DNA of 64,000 nt from Hoyosella sp. YIM 151337 (GCF_026041215.1 NZ_JAPEIQ010000033.1:1-64000); one strand, 5' to 3'. Counted from the stretch's first letter, positions 27,641 to 37,182 are shown. Notes: generated from the letters alone by a model not told the origin. A program made the numbers and translations.

Positions 27641-27754
27641 TGGTCGGTCACTCCTTAAACTGCGGCTGATGCCTGAACGAACAGCCTGAGCCGGGCGGAA
27701 CAGACATCTCTCTGCCCGCCATGCCGTATGAGCTAATGTGCCCACATATGCGCG

Positions 27755-27780
27755 TACACGGCCCCATGTGGAGCCGTGTA
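27755..27780 (-). terminator. Stem-loop downstream of the DUF4307 gene
   Basis: TACACGGC (27755-27762) and GCCGTGTA (27773-27780) form a perfect 8-bp stem with a 10-base loop, 81 bases after the DUF4307 stop and upstream of greA. Possible terminator, or a palindromic site in the greA promoter region. Confidence 0.4.
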
Positions 27781-27860
27781 TGAGCCAGGATACACGTCGC
27801 GGCGGTAGCGAGCGCGGTAATAGCCCGCTAACGCCCGGTTAACGCCTGCAAGCAGTGGGC

Positions 27861-28301
27861 CTAAGAAGGTTCAGTGCGCGTCAGGTAGTCGGGAACATCA
27901 GCGCTGCAACCGTAGACGTCTCCCATCCCCGGCGGCTGCGACGTCTTGATCGTTGTTGTCACTTCCACCGCAGCGCTAGCAGAAGGCGGCACGTAGATTT
28001 CCCGGCGGCCAGTCTCGGACCCGTCGCGCGAACGCGCGCGCACAACGCAGACGACCTCCTCGGACGGGTCGTCCCGCAAGACCTTGAATCGGATCTCGAG
28101 CGTCGACTCGTCGAGAATGTCGTAAGCCAGCCGCTCCGCCGTGATCGGTGACGTTGTCAGCGGCCGATACCCCAGATACACCACCACACCCAGCACTGTG
28201 ACGAACACCGCACCAAGCGCTACAACAGCCCATCGCGGTACCCGCCGGCCCGTGCGGGCGGATGGGTAGCGGCCTGACGGCATGTGTCGCGAGGTTGTCA
28301 T
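27861..28301 (-). CDS. DUF4307 family membrane protein (Rv1081c-like)
   Basis: 146 aa. A short basic N-terminus, one transmembrane helix (WAVVALGAVFVTVLGVVVYLGY, residues ~24-45) and an extracytoplasmic domain with two cysteines (EVVCVV, VYGCSA). The conserved pattern and position between greA and mca match the actinobacterial DUF4307 family. Function unknown. It is divergent from mca, so a link to mycothiol chemistry is possible but unproven. Confidence 0.88.
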   Translation of the reverse strand: MTTSRHMPSGRYPSARTGRRVPRWAVVALGAVFVTVLGVVVYLGYRPLTTSPITAERLAYDILDESTLEIRFKVLRDDPSEEVVCVVRARSRDGSETGRREIYVPPSASAAVEVTTTIKTSQPPGMGDVYGCSADVPDYLTRTEPS

Positions 28302-28558
28302 GACATCCGTTCTGGGTGTGTCGTGTAGCGGGCCGCGCGACGCGTGCGGTCACCGCATAGTCTGTAGTCACGATAGCGTTGCCGCTCGCTGCGACGCACA
28401 AGACGTGAGTATCGCCGCAATTGCGCGGAGGGCGCCGTCTGCGGTGTCGATCAACTGCCGTAACGTGGTAGAACGGCAGGGCGGTGTGTGATGCCGTGCG
28501 CGCCGGTGCGTGGCGACGGCCGGAGCTCGTAGTGACGGGGAAGGGTAAAGGAGAGAAC

Positions 28559-29461
28559 GTGGGCGGATTTCGGCTCATGGCGGTTCATGCTCACCCCGAT
28601 GACGAGTCGAGCAAGGGTGCGGCAACCATGGCCCGCTACGCCAAAGAGGGCCACGACGTGATGGTCGTTTCGCTCACTGGGGGTGAGCGGGGAGACATTC
28701 TCAACCCAGCCATGGATACGCCAGGTGTGCACGAACGCATCACGGATGTTCGCAAGGAAGAGATGGCCCGCGCCGCCGAGATCCTCGGCGTGCAGCACCG
28801 CTGGCTCGGATTTGTCGACTCAGGCTTGCCTGAAGGGGACCCGTTGCCGCCGCTGCCGGACGACGCATTTGCTCTGGTCCCGCTAGATGTCGCCACCGAG
28901 GCGCTCGTCAAGGTAGTGCGCGAGTTCCGGCCGCACGTCATGATCACGTACGACGAAAACGGCGGATATCCCCACCCCGATCACATCATGTGCCACAAGG
29001 TCTCGATGGAGGCATGGGAAGCGGCAGGCGATCCCGCGCAGTTCCCCGACGCTGGCACGCCGTGGGCCCCACAGAAGATCTATTACGTGCACGGCTTCCT
29101 GCGCGACCGCATCCTCCTCTTCAATGAGGACTTCGAATCACGCGGAGAGCTGAGCCCATTCGCAGAATGGCTGCAACACTGGAAGCCCCGCCAGGGTGAC
29201 ATTATGGGACGCGTGACGACGCAGATCACCTGCGGTGAGTTCTTCCCCGTCCGGGACGAGGCACTGCGCGCGCACGCCACTCAAGTCGACCCGAACGGTC
29301 CTTTCTTCCTCGCGCCGCTAGAGATGCAGCAACGCCTCTGGCCAACCGAAGAATTCGAACTCGCAGCCACGCGGGTAAAGACGGCCATCCCGGAAACAGA
29401 CCTGTTTGCCGGGCTCGCGCTCGATGGCGAGCACACTGCTAAGGAGAACGAGCGACCGTGA
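28559..29461 (+). CDS. mca: Mycothiol S-conjugate amidase
   Basis: 300 aa from GTG 28559, which has AGGAGA just upstream. The zinc-binding signature [11 protein letters not shown] is near the N-terminus and the partner HPDH motif follows in GGYPHPDH. The remaining sequence ([33 protein letters not shown]) follows Mca rather than MshB. The enzyme cleaves mycothiol conjugates of electrophiles to mercapturic acids for export, marking a mycothiol-using actinobacterium. Its stop overlaps the next start (GTGA). Synteny: Rv1082. Confidence 0.96.
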   Translation: MGGFRLMAVHAHPDDESSKGAATMARYAKEGHDVMVVSLTGGERGDILNPAMDTPGVHERITDVRKEEMARAAEILGVQHRWLGFVDSGLPEGDPLPPLPDDAFALVPLDVATEALVKVVREFRPHVMITYDENGGYPHPDHIMCHKVSMEAWEAAGDPAQFPDAGTPWAPQKIYYVHGFLRDRILLFNEDFESRGELSPFAEWLQHWKPRQGDIMGRVTTQITCGEFFPVRDEALRAHATQVDPNGPFFLAPLEMQQRLWPTEEFELAATRVKTAIPETDLFAGLALDGEHTAKENERP

Positions 29462-29745
29462 CCACGCAGCTTTCCGGTCTCCTCACCCTCAGCGCGACGG
29501 ACTTGGTCCTCGCGCAAGACGCGGTGGTCCCGACAGGACCGGAGTTCGGTAAAGCCTCACCAGTGGCGGCCGTGATCGTCCTCGCGCTCATGATCGCGCT
29601 CTTCCTGCTCATTCGCTCAATGAACAAGCACCTGCGCAAACTCCCTGAAACGTTCGAGCCGGAGCACCCCGAACCCGATCAGGCCGCCGATGAAGGTACC
29701 GACCGCGGGGCGGTTCAGGCCGACCAGTCCGGGCAAAGTTCGTAG
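29458..29745 (+). CDS. Small membrane protein, Rv1083-like
   Basis: 95 aa with one transmembrane helix ([19 protein letters not shown], residues ~37-56). A short basic stretch (NKHLRKLPE) and an acidic, Pro/Glu/Asp-rich cytoplasmic tail follow. The GTG start overlaps the mca stop by 4 bases, so the two are coupled as in mycobacteria. Function unknown; coupling suggests a role near mycothiol-conjugate processing. Confidence 0.88.
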   Translation: MTTQLSGLLTLSATDLVLAQDAVVPTGPEFGKASPVAAVIVLALMIALFLLIRSMNKHLRKLPETFEPEHPEPDQAADEGTDRGAVQADQSGQSS

Positions 29746-29763
29746 CTCAGGGGAGTGCCTTGC

Positions 29764-30363
29764 TCACGGTGCTGGCAGTGGGCAGTCGGCCGGGTCAGGG
29801 CCATCGACCGGCACAGTCAGGGGACCTTCTTCGGGTGCGCCGAGGAACGTGGCGATCACGACGGTCTCCGAATCACTGCTCGGGTTATAGGCAGAATGCA
29901 CATTCTCGCCGCCAATGTCTACAAGCGCCTGGCCTGACGTGTACGTACGGTCGACACAGTCCTCGGCCAGCCGATAGACGAAGTCTCCCTCAGCGATAGT
30001 GATGAAAACGGGGCCGGGGTGGGTGTGCCAAGGGAACACAGCGCCCGGCTGAATAGTGATTTCCGCGACCGCGATGTGGGAGGCATCTGCCAAGTCGGCC
30101 TCGACCGTGTCTAAGCCCTCGAAGCCCAGGCGAATCTGCGCGGCCACCTCATCGGTGAACGCCGCGCGCGGAGTGAGCAACTCCATCGAGATCGGGTCGC
30201 CAGCGTTGTGCGCCTCGTGATCGTTCTCCTGCGGGGCGGCAGCCGCGTCGTTCGCGGCCGTTCCGCACGCCACGAGTGTTGCGCCTATCAAGGGCAGCGC
30301 CGCGACTGCGGCCAATGGCCGAAGGATGCTGCTGCCCGGGTGAATGCGGTGTGAGAACGGCAT
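29764..30363 (-). CDS. Cupin-domain lipoprotein
   Basis: 199 aa from ATG 30363 with a GAGGAG site. Signal peptide with lipobox LVAC and Cys33. The mature part is a single cupin barrel: the metal-binding motif PWHTHPGPVFITIAEGDFVY gives the first His pair, and ENVHSAYNPSSDSE supplies the second-motif His. It is expected on the outer membrane face or cell wall. The ligand is unknown. First gene of the accessory island and convergent with the Rv1083 homologue; the adjacent oxidase gene has the same orientation. Confidence 0.85.
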   Translation of the reverse strand: MPFSHRIHPGSSILRPLAAVAALPLIGATLVACGTAANDAAAAPQENDHEAHNAGDPISMELLTPRAAFTDEVAAQIRLGFEGLDTVEADLADASHIAVAEITIQPGAVFPWHTHPGPVFITIAEGDFVYRLAEDCVDRTYTSGQALVDIGGENVHSAYNPSSDSETVVIATFLGAPEEGPLTVPVDGPDPADCPLPAP

Positions 30364-30506
30364 GGTACGACTCCTCGTCTTGTGAATGGTTGTGGCTGTC
30401 AGGGGGTTCAGTCGCGTGATTGCCACACAACATGTGGCCCGCCGACAGTAATGACAGTGTTCAGCCGAGGTCGTTCGCGCAGCGTTCGGCGGCTTGTCAG
30501 CCGCGA

Positions 30507-31898
30507 TCAACGCGCGGGCGGAATGTTCGGGTTGATGTGAAAGAAGTTGTCGGGGTCGTACATCGCCTTCACATCGGCCAAACGTGCGAAATGAGCACCG
30601 TATGTGGCGCGCACCCGGTCGTGCCCTTCGTCCATCATGAAGTTCACATACGCGCCACCTGCCGATGTGGGATGCAGCGCTTCCCAGTAGCGAATTGCCC
30701 ACTCACGGATAAGGTCGGCATTCGCAGGTGCGGGATCAACTCCGGCGATCACGCCATTCCAGTTTGCATGCCGGTAAGCGAAAGCGGTGTCGTCCGCGGC
30801 GACGTCGTGGACGGCGCCATCAACCGGGTAGAGGTGCATCGTGGAGTGCAGTGTGGGAACTTCCGCGTACTGTTCGTGCGCGGCAATCGCATCGTCGGTG
30901 ATCTGTGTGAAGAAGTCGCCCCGCCAATACCATTGCAGGCCAGGAGGGTACAGGCCATCGAAGGCCGATTGCAGCGCTGGGAAAGGCAGTTCCCCGATAC
31001 CGTCAAGAAGTGGTGCGCCGAGCTGTCGCACCGGTGCGAGTATGTCCTCCGCGCGACTGGTTTCACCGGTGTAGATCCACAGCGCACCGCAGACCCGGTG
31101 ACCGTGCAACTGGGCGGGGAACTGCTCTGCTGGCGGCACTGCCCCCACGAGGAAGAACCCGTTCAGTTCACGCGGGGCGTACGGCAAGAACTCGCGGTAC
31201 CAGCGCAGGACTTCGCCTGTCCGAGATACATCGTAGAAGACGGGGCCCGCGATCACATTGCGGACGGGATGGCAACGGAAGCGGAACGACGTGACGACTC
31301 CGAAGTTTCCGCAGCCGCCGCGCAATGCCCAGAAGAGGTCCGGGTGGGTTTCCGCGTCCGCGGTGACGAACGTGCCGTCCGCGAGCACCACGTCCGCAGC
31401 TTCGAGATTGTCGATGGTGAGGCCGTATGCACGACTCAGGTGACCGCTTCCGCCGCCGAGCGCCAGTCCGCCAACCCCGGTGGTCGAGACGATTCCCGAA
31501 GGAACCGCGAGTCCGAATTCGTGGGTGGCGTGGTCCACCGCGCCCCACGTGCAGCCACCTTCGACCTGGGCCGTGCCGGCCGAAGGGTCGACTCGCACGC
31601 CCCGCATCAGACTCAGATCGATGACGAGGCCGCCGTCGCAGGTACCGAGGCCAGCCCCGCTGTGGCCGCCGCATCGGATAGCGGTGCGAACATCGTGCTC
31701 GTGGGCAACGCGGACACACGTCACGACGTCAGCAATGTCCACACATTTCGCGATGGCGCCGGGGTATCGGTCTATTCCTCCGTTGTGAACCGCGCGTGCG
31801 ACGTCATAACTCGAAGTACCTGGCGTGATCAACGCACCTCGCAGCGCCGAACCCAGCGCTTTGAGGGCATGGGCTGGCAGCACTGTTCCCGTCTGCAT
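30507..31898 (-). CDS. FAD-binding oxidoreductase with berberine-bridge (BBE) domain
   Basis: 463 aa. The PCMH FAD domain has the His of CGGHSGAGLG (expected 8-alpha-histidyl attachment). At STTGVGGLALGGG the Cys used for bicovalent flavin linkage is replaced (IVSTTG), so only single attachment is expected. The C-terminal BBE motif is YVNFMMDEGHDR ... YDPDNFFHINPNIPP. Related enzymes oxidise sugars, alkaloids or secondary metabolites. No signal peptide. The AAGGAG site before ATG 31898 is good. The regulator gene upstream reads into this start through a frameshifted tail. Confidence 0.92.
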   Translation of the reverse strand: MQTGTVLPAHALKALGSALRGALITPGTSSYDVARAVHNGGIDRYPGAIAKCVDIADVVTCVRVAHEHDVRTAIRCGGHSGAGLGTCDGGLVIDLSLMRGVRVDPSAGTAQVEGGCTWGAVDHATHEFGLAVPSGIVSTTGVGGLALGGGSGHLSRAYGLTIDNLEAADVVLADGTFVTADAETHPDLFWALRGGCGNFGVVTSFRFRCHPVRNVIAGPVFYDVSRTGEVLRWYREFLPYAPRELNGFFLVGAVPPAEQFPAQLHGHRVCGALWIYTGETSRAEDILAPVRQLGAPLLDGIGELPFPALQSAFDGLYPPGLQWYWRGDFFTQITDDAIAAHEQYAEVPTLHSTMHLYPVDGAVHDVAADDTAFAYRHANWNGVIAGVDPAPANADLIREWAIRYWEALHPTSAGGAYVNFMMDEGHDRVRATYGAHFARLADVKAMYDPDNFFHINPNIPPAR

Positions 31899-34800
31899 GT
31901 GTCCGCTCCTTCTCTGCTAGGGCCGCACTGTGAGCCTGCGGCGCCAGGCGTTCGGTGAGCGTTCGGGATGACCGCGCAGATATCGTGGCAGGCATGTCGG
32001 TCAGCCCAGCGTGGTGAGGACAGCATCCGCAGCAGTCAGGTCCTCGCGATTGCAGCCCGCAGCCGCGGGCGCGGACGGTCCTTAGCATTCCGCGAGCGTT
32101 GTCCTGTCGGCTCGTGCCGATCCACCGAACAGCGAGGTCTGTGGCCGCGCGCAGTTCGAGCGAGACAGCCCCCTGTTTGCGGGCAATGGCGCATGCACGT
32201 TCAAGCAGGCGCATGGCGGCATCGTGATCGCGGGTAGCGGCAGTCAGTCGGCACACCTCGGCAAGCCACCAAAGGTCCCCGTGCTCCACTGCTAGCTCGT
32301 ACGCTTCGGTGAGCACTCGCGACGCTTCTTGAGCCCGCCCGCTTGCAACGAGTACCTCGCTCAACAGCGTCAGCCAGAAAGGCATGCGTGTTCCCGCGCG
32401 AGCCGAGTTGAGCCGGTCGAGGCCCTCCCGGATGAGGGATTCGCCTGCTGCGCCTCCAGCCGCGCGCCCCTCGAGAATCCGCCCCCACTCCCCGTAGTAG
32501 GCGAAGTCGTAGCGAGCGCACAGCTGCCGCACTGCCGCAGCGCCCCGGACGGCACCGGCGACGTCACCCAGCAGCTGACTCGTGATGGCAGCATATGCGT
32601 GCGCAATAGTGCGGCTGAAGGGGTGATCGAATGCCTCGGCTAAATCGAGAGCAACCATCGCGCTCGATTTCGCACGGGCGGCGTATCCAGCCAGCCACAG
32701 CGCATGCGCTTTGAACGCAGTGCCCATGACGCGAACGGGAAAGCCGAGCGGACTCAGTTCGGTGACGTCGGCCTGCTCCTCGATGTGCTCGAAATGCTCA
32801 AGCGCACGCGGGATCTCACCGAGACTGGTGAGTGCCCACGTCCTCGCCAGCGACACCTGACCCATGTGCTCGGGATGCCCGGCGACGCGCTCGGCGACTT
32901 CACTCGTGAGGGCAGCGCATTGATAAATGTTGCCACGTACAAACAAGTACGCGCCCAGGGCCGATTGACTGCGAACCATAGCGCCGTCATCGCCGAGGCC
33001 CCTGGATATCTCAACCATCCGCGCGAGCGAACCGCCAAGCTGGCGCGCTGCATATCCTTTCAGCGCAATCAAGGATGGCAACATGCCATCGCGAAGGTCC
33101 AGCTCGAGGCGATCGCGAGCAGCTCCAGGTGGAATGTCCACTAGCAGAGCCAGTGCACGCTCGTAGTGGGCCACGGCATCGTCGTGTGCGAAAACCGCGC
33201 TTGCGGCGCGCGCGGCGCGAGCGTGGTAGTCGACAGCACGCCCCGCTTGGCCGCCGCGTTCGTACTGATCAGCGATCCAAGCCGCCGTGCGATCGAGGTC
33301 ATTGCGATAGAGCCTTTCCATCGCAGCAGCGATCCGCCGGTGAATGAGGCGCTTGTGCGGGGCGGTGAGCTGGCTGTAGGCGGCGTCCCGCAGCAGGTCA
33401 TGCGAGAAGTCGTACGTGTTGGACGAGTGCTCCCGTAAGAGGCGTCGTCGCCACATTTGGTCGACGGCAGCGACAACGACGTTGTCGTCAACACCCGCCG
33501 CTGCACCAAGGAGTTCGAGTGAGAAGTTCCGGCCCACCGCGGCGGCGAGCCCCACAAGTTCGTCCGCCGGCGGCGTGAGTTGTGCAAGCCTCCCGGCGAG
33601 GATCGCGTCAATTCGCGACCAGCCAGTTGAGCCGCCACGCAACGACTCGACCACGAACAACGGGAATCCGCCCGTTTGGCTGTGCAAGCGGTGCCCCAAG
33701 CGTTCATCCTGTGCGCCTGCACCGAGCGCAACTGCGAGCTCGCGGACCTCCTCGGCAGTGAGCGGAGCCAGTTCGAGGTCGTGCAGCAAACCAGCTGCAC
33801 GAAGACGCCTGCAGCACATCGCTGCTGCGACGTTGTGGTCGAGTTCCTCACTGCGCAACGTCGCGACCACCAGCAGTGGCGCCTGTGGGTCAAGGTGCAG
33901 CAGTAGCTCCAGCCAATCCAGCGTCTGCGCGTCGCACCAGTGCACATCGTCGAGGACCAGCAGCACAGGGCTGTGAGACGCGAGGACCGCCCGAGCGAGA
34001 CCTTCGAGAAAATGGCCGCGCTGCCAAGGGTAAGCAGCGGGGAGGGCATGCGACCCTGCTTCGTCCGGAAGTAGTTCGGGGGCAAGGCGCGCCACCTCGT
34101 TGCGCCACACCAGGTCGAGCCCATTGATCGCAGGCCGAAGCGCCGGAGCGCGCAGCCACTCGGCAACGGGCGCCAGCGCCAGGCTCGCCCGTGACGCGAA
34201 GCAGCGCGCTTTTGCGACAATTGCACCGCCACGTTCGAGAGTGTCCGCGAACTCCGCTGCTACCCGGGTTTTGCCGACTCCCGCCTCACCCGCGACCACA
34301 ACGATCCGCGGTCCGGAAGCTGCACGGCCCCATTGTGAGTGCAGGACTTTCAGTGCGTCGCCTCTGCCCACAAGAGGTGCGGGTTGCCGAAGCGCCGAGC
34401 CAGCGTCAGTCAGCTTCACCTGGTGCGGTCGTAGATCCTCATACATTCGCAGCGTCGCGTCGCTGGGCTCAACTCCAAGTTCACGCTCCAGCAAGGAAGT
34501 ACACACGTGGAACGTGTGCAGAGCCGCAGCGCGATTTCCAAGACGTGCATGCAGCCGCATGAGGGTGCGGTACCCAGATTCTTCCAGCGGTTCGAGCTCG
34601 ATTCGCCGCTGAGCATGATGCATCGCTGTGGGTACGTCATCCTGCTTTTCAGCTGAAACGATGAGCTGATCAACTAGCGTCACGCAGGACCGGCGCAGTC
34701 GCTCACGCTGCTCAAGCACCCAGTTGTCGTAGAAGCCGGGCAGCAGCTCGCCGCGGTAGGTGCGCACAGCTCGCTCCGCGGCCGTTGTGAACGCGCTGTC

Positions 34801-35157
34801 GTTTCCGCGACGGGCTGCCTCCTCTGCGGACAACATCGCGTGCTGAAAGTCCAGGACATCCGCCACACAGGGAGCGTCGTCGCGCCATGTGACCGTGTTG
34901 TCGTCAAGTTCGAGGCAACCGTCGGCGCCAGGAATGGCGGCTCGAAGCTGGTGGATTTCGCGGCGCAAGTTGGTGCGAGCCTGCGCTTCCGTGGAGTTCG
35001 GCCAAAACACGCCTGCCATGTGCCGCCGAAGTTGCGGCGCCCCGGCATGCAAGATCAAGTATGAGAGGATGCCGAGGGCGCGTGTAGAGCGACCCAGCTC
35101 GAGCGTCTTGCCGTCAGCCGTAACGCGCTGTTCGCCGAGGAGCTGAACAACCAGCAT
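31804..35157 (-). CDS. BTAD-domain AfsR/LuxR-like ATPase regulator with frameshifted C-terminus
   Basis: Large regulator starting at ATG 35157 (GGAGG 5 bases upstream). The N-terminus is an OmpR-like winged helix (residues ~1-95), then a BTAD/TPR domain (~100-245), an AAA/STAND ATPase with Walker A GEAGVGKT (~290-297) and Walker B LLVLDDVHW, and TPR-like repeats to ~1030. The last ~70 residues of the open frame are Cys/Arg-rich and unlike the family. The +1 frame reads REDLTAADAVLTTLG and stops at 32001-32003, the expected ending. A frameshift near 32045-32095 is therefore likely, and the overlap with the oxidase gene is an artefact of it. It may control the downstream oxidase and cupin genes. 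Confidence 0.85.
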   Translation of the reverse strand: MLVVQLLGEQRVTADGKTLELGRSTRALGILSYLILHAGAPQLRRHMAGVFWPNSTEAQARTNLRREIHQLRAAIPGADGCLELDDNTVTWRDDAPCVADVLDFQHAMLSAEEAARRGNDSAFTTAAERAVRTYRGELLPGFYDNWVLEQRERLRRSCVTLVDQLIVSAEKQDDVPTAMHHAQRRIELEPLEESGYRTLMRLHARLGNRAAALHTFHVCTSLLERELGVEPSDATLRMYEDLRPHQVKLTDAGSALRQPAPLVGRGDALKVLHSQWGRAASGPRIVVVAGEAGVGKTRVAAEFADTLERGGAIVAKARCFASRASLALAPVAEWLRAPALRPAINGLDLVWRNEVARLAPELLPDEAGSHALPAAYPWQRGHFLEGLARAVLASHSPVLLVLDDVHWCDAQTLDWLELLLHLDPQAPLLVVATLRSEELDHNVAAAMCCRRLRAAGLLHDLELAPLTAEEVRELAVALGAGAQDERLGHRLHSQTGGFPLFVVESLRGGSTGWSRIDAILAGRLAQLTPPADELVGLAAAVGRNFSLELLGAAAGVDDNVVVAAVDQMWRRRLLREHSSNTYDFSHDLLRDAAYSQLTAPHKRLIHRRIAAAMERLYRNDLDRTAAWIADQYERGGQAGRAVDYHARAARAASAVFAHDDAVAHYERALALLVDIPPGAARDRLELDLRDGMLPSLIALKGYAARQLGGSLARMVEISRGLGDDGAMVRSQSALGAYLFVRGNIYQCAALTSEVAERVAGHPEHMGQVSLARTWALTSLGEIPRALEHFEHIEEQADVTELSPLGFPVRVMGTAFKAHALWLAGYAARAKSSAMVALDLAEAFDHPFSRTIAHAYAAITSQLLGDVAGAVRGAAAVRQLCARYDFAYYGEWGRILEGRAAGGAAGESLIREGLDRLNSARAGTRMPFWLTLLSEVLVASGRAQEASRVLTEAYELAVEHGDLWWLAEVCRLTAATRDHDAAMRLLERACAIARKQGAVSLELRAATDLAVRWIGTSRQDNARGMLRTVRARGCGLQSRGPDCCGCCPHHAGLTDMPATISARSSRTLTERLAPQAHSAALAEKERTHADGNSAASPCPQSAGFGAARCVDHARYFEL

Positions 35158-35160
35158 CAT

Positions 35161-35515
35161 CGCCTCCGGAGCGCGACCAGATTGCCGAACGCGTGGGGCC
35201 GCCGGCACATCCTTCGCGTGCCAGTTTAGTCCCAATGGCAGGGGCTTTTGCGGGGCGCGAACGATCGGAAGCGTTTGCCCCGCGAGGCTGTTGTTACCCC
35301 GCACAGCTTCGCCGGCAACACGGCAACTGGGGCCCAAGAACATCGACCTGCCCGCCACCGCCGCGATCAACCTGCCAAGACAGGCGAGCAGGGGACCGAA
35401 ACGCAAGCCGCTGAACACCCGCTGGACTCAAACACCTTGACAAGTTCCGGACCGGTACCGCGGACTCCAGGTCCGCCCGCTACCGCCGATGGGAGCGGCA
35501 GGCCCGCGCCGTTGA
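35161..35515. other. Intergenic stretch without a supported gene
   Basis: Upstream region of the large regulator. Frames are open on both strands but the translations are Arg/Pro/His-rich low complexity with no family motif, and none has a ribosome site. It may be decayed coding sequence, as the next 270 bases contain a gene fragment. Confidence 0.4.
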
Positions 35516-35785
35516 CCCCCGGGTGGCGGACCCAGCGTCACGCTGCACGAGTACGAGCTTTCTCAGCGCAACACCGCAGGGGCGGCCGGGCTGGCGGCGA
35601 CGCAGATTCTCATGTGGGTGCCGATGGTCTATCTCGGCGGTGCCTCGCTCGTTCTGCTCGACCCCGGCGCCGACCCTCACCACCTCGCCTTTGCGAGGTT
35701 CTCCCTGGTCGCGGCAGCAGTGCTGATCGGCAGCTCGATACCCCACATGTTCATCGCGTGGAGCCGCCCCGACCCCGACGGCTAG
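35516..35785 (+). pseudogene. 5'-truncated membrane protein fragment
   Basis: After a TGA at 35513-35515 the frame stays open to a TAG at 35783-35785. It encodes LHEYELSQRNTAGAAGLAAT followed by two clear hydrophobic helices (ILMWVPMVYLGGASLVLL and ARFSLVAAAVLIGSSIPHMF) and IAWSRPDPDG. No ATG, GTG or TTG precedes the first helix in frame, so this looks like the C-terminal part of a membrane protein whose 5' end has been lost. The family is not recognised. It overlaps the stop of the convergent secreted-protein gene. Confidence 0.5.
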
Positions 35786-36048
35786 CAACCCGAGTTGACG
35801 AGTGTGTTGTACGCGCGTTCATAGTTGCTCGCGGCCTGCCGAGTGAGGACGTCATTAGGCCCGTACTTGTCGTAAGTCGTGACGAACGTTTTCGCCGTGT
35901 AGTCGTAGTCGCTCCACACCTTGGCGCAGTACCTGGCGTGGTCACGTTCCATGGGCGCCGCTTGCGCCGCCCCAGCGCCGAGGCCAGCGAGTGCGCCCGC
36001 CAGCGCGATGGCTGTAATGGTCTTGCTGATTGAGGACCGAACCTTCAT
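35782..36048 (-). CDS. Small secreted protein of unknown function
   Basis: 88 aa from ATG 36048 (AAAGGAA site). A Sec signal peptide (residues 1-31, ending AGAAQAAP with an AXA cleavage site) is followed by a ~57-residue mature domain rich in Tyr/Asp/Asn. It has just two cysteines (RYCAKVW and the C-terminal NSGC), likely forming one disulfide. No known domain recognised. It lies alone in the island. Confidence 0.78.
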   Translation of the reverse strand: MKVRSSISKTITAIALAGALAGLGAGAAQAAPMERDHARYCAKVWSDYDYTAKTFVTTYDKYGPNDVLTRQAASNYERAYNTLVNSGC

Positions 36049-36393
36049 CTGTGTTCCTTTCGGAGGAGTGAGCGTGATTGTTCCCACTTGCCTCATACAG
36101 ACGACGGCGCGAAAAAAGGACGCACCCGTACGCGCGAAGGTGATTGTCGAATGAACCACGTGGGGCGAAGTGGAGATCGTCGACGCCGGAAAGGCCGAAT
36201 TGGCCATCGACCATTTACGGCGCCCTTCGACCTACCCGCGCGGTCCGACGATTCGATCGAGGATCTATGGAGACACGTTGTGACGTCCGGTGACTGCTAC
36301 CGAGTTCCCCTGTAAGCACGCTGTATCTCGGTAAGTCCATCGGGCTTTTCAGCTTCGAAGTGCGGTTTTCGATCTTTGACTGCGCGGCAGATG

Positions 36394-36422
36394 CAGCGGA
36401 CCCTTGGGGTAAGGGTCTGCTG
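36394..36422. promoter_or_regulatory. MerR-like operator in the promoter of the alpha/beta hydrolase
   Basis: GACCCTT-GGGGT-AAGGGTC (36399-36417) is a perfect 19-bp dyad. It extends to 12-base arms with one mismatch (CAGC on the left, GCTG on the right). It ends 16 bases before the hydrolase start codon. Odd-spaced long dyads overlying the promoter are typical of MerR-family activators. No regulator gene is adjacent. Confidence 0.55.
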
Positions 36423-36438
36423 TCGAGAGGTGAAGACG

Positions 36439-37182
36439 ATGCCTGACCTCTTCATCGAAGAATGGGGCGAGGGTGTACCGGTGGTGCTGGTCCACGGTTC
36501 GCTGGCGACGGGGAGGGATGAATGGCAGGCGCAGCAAACGCTCGCGGACGAGGGGTATCGCCTTCTGGTCCTCGATCGTCGTGGCTATGGAAACAGCCCG
36601 GCGGCCGTTGGCGAGGACTTTGTGCGTGACGCTGAGGATATCGCGGATGTGCTCGGTGACGGCGCACATGTGGTGGCCCATTCTTATGGTGGACTCGGTG
36701 CCATGTTCGCGGCGGCGCAGCGGCAAGAAGCCATCCTGTCACTCGCCCTCCTTGAGCCTCCTGCGTTCACGATGACCGCCGACAACGATGCCGCTCGTCT
36801 TGTGGAGCGTGTTCGCAGCATCTGGGAGGACGATGTCAGCGACATCGTGTGGCTAGAGCGGTTTCTGGAGTCGGTGGGTACTGAACCTGAGGACTTGCCC
36901 CCGCATGTCCTCACGGAGACAGCACGGATGGTGCCGCTAGCTCGTAACTGCCGCCCCCCGTGGGACCGCGAGCCGCCCGTTGCGGAACTGGCCGATGCAC
37001 CCTTTCCCAGACTCGTGGTATCGGGTGGACACAGTCGGGGATTCGACGCGATTTGTGATGAGCTAGCCGACAAGATCAAGGCGAGAAGGGCGGTCGTCGC
37101 AGGCGCGGGGCACGAGATCCAGTTCGCAGGGGCGCCGATTAATGCTGAGCTGCTGAATCTCTGGGAAAGCGCGGAGCATTGA
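36439..37182 (+). CDS. Alpha/beta hydrolase
   Basis: 247 aa from ATG 36439. Oxyanion-hole HGSLATG, nucleophile Ser in VAHSYGGLG (GxSxG-like, A-H-S-Y-G) and the catalytic His in GAGHEIQF near the end. It resembles small esterase/lactonase-like hydrolases; substrate unknown. AGAGGTG ribosome site. A strong palindrome in its promoter suggests specific induction. Nothing obvious lies between it and the convergent methyltransferase gene 116 bases away. Confidence 0.88.
   Translation: MPDLFIEEWGEGVPVVLVHGSLATGRDEWQAQQTLADEGYRLLVLDRRGYGNSPAAVGEDFVRDAEDIADVLGDGAHVVAHSYGGLGAMFAAAQRQEAILSLALLEPPAFTMTADNDAARLVERVRSIWEDDVSDIVWLERFLESVGTEPEDLPPHVLTETARMVPLARNCRPPWDREPPVAELADAPFPRLVVSGGHSRGFDAICDELADKIKARRAVVAGAGHEIQFAGAPINAELLNLWESAEH

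Noticed and set aside
35248-36033. 261-codon plus-strand frame
   Set aside because: Arg/Pro-rich low complexity overlapping a better-supported membrane fragment and the secreted-protein gene; no ribosome site.
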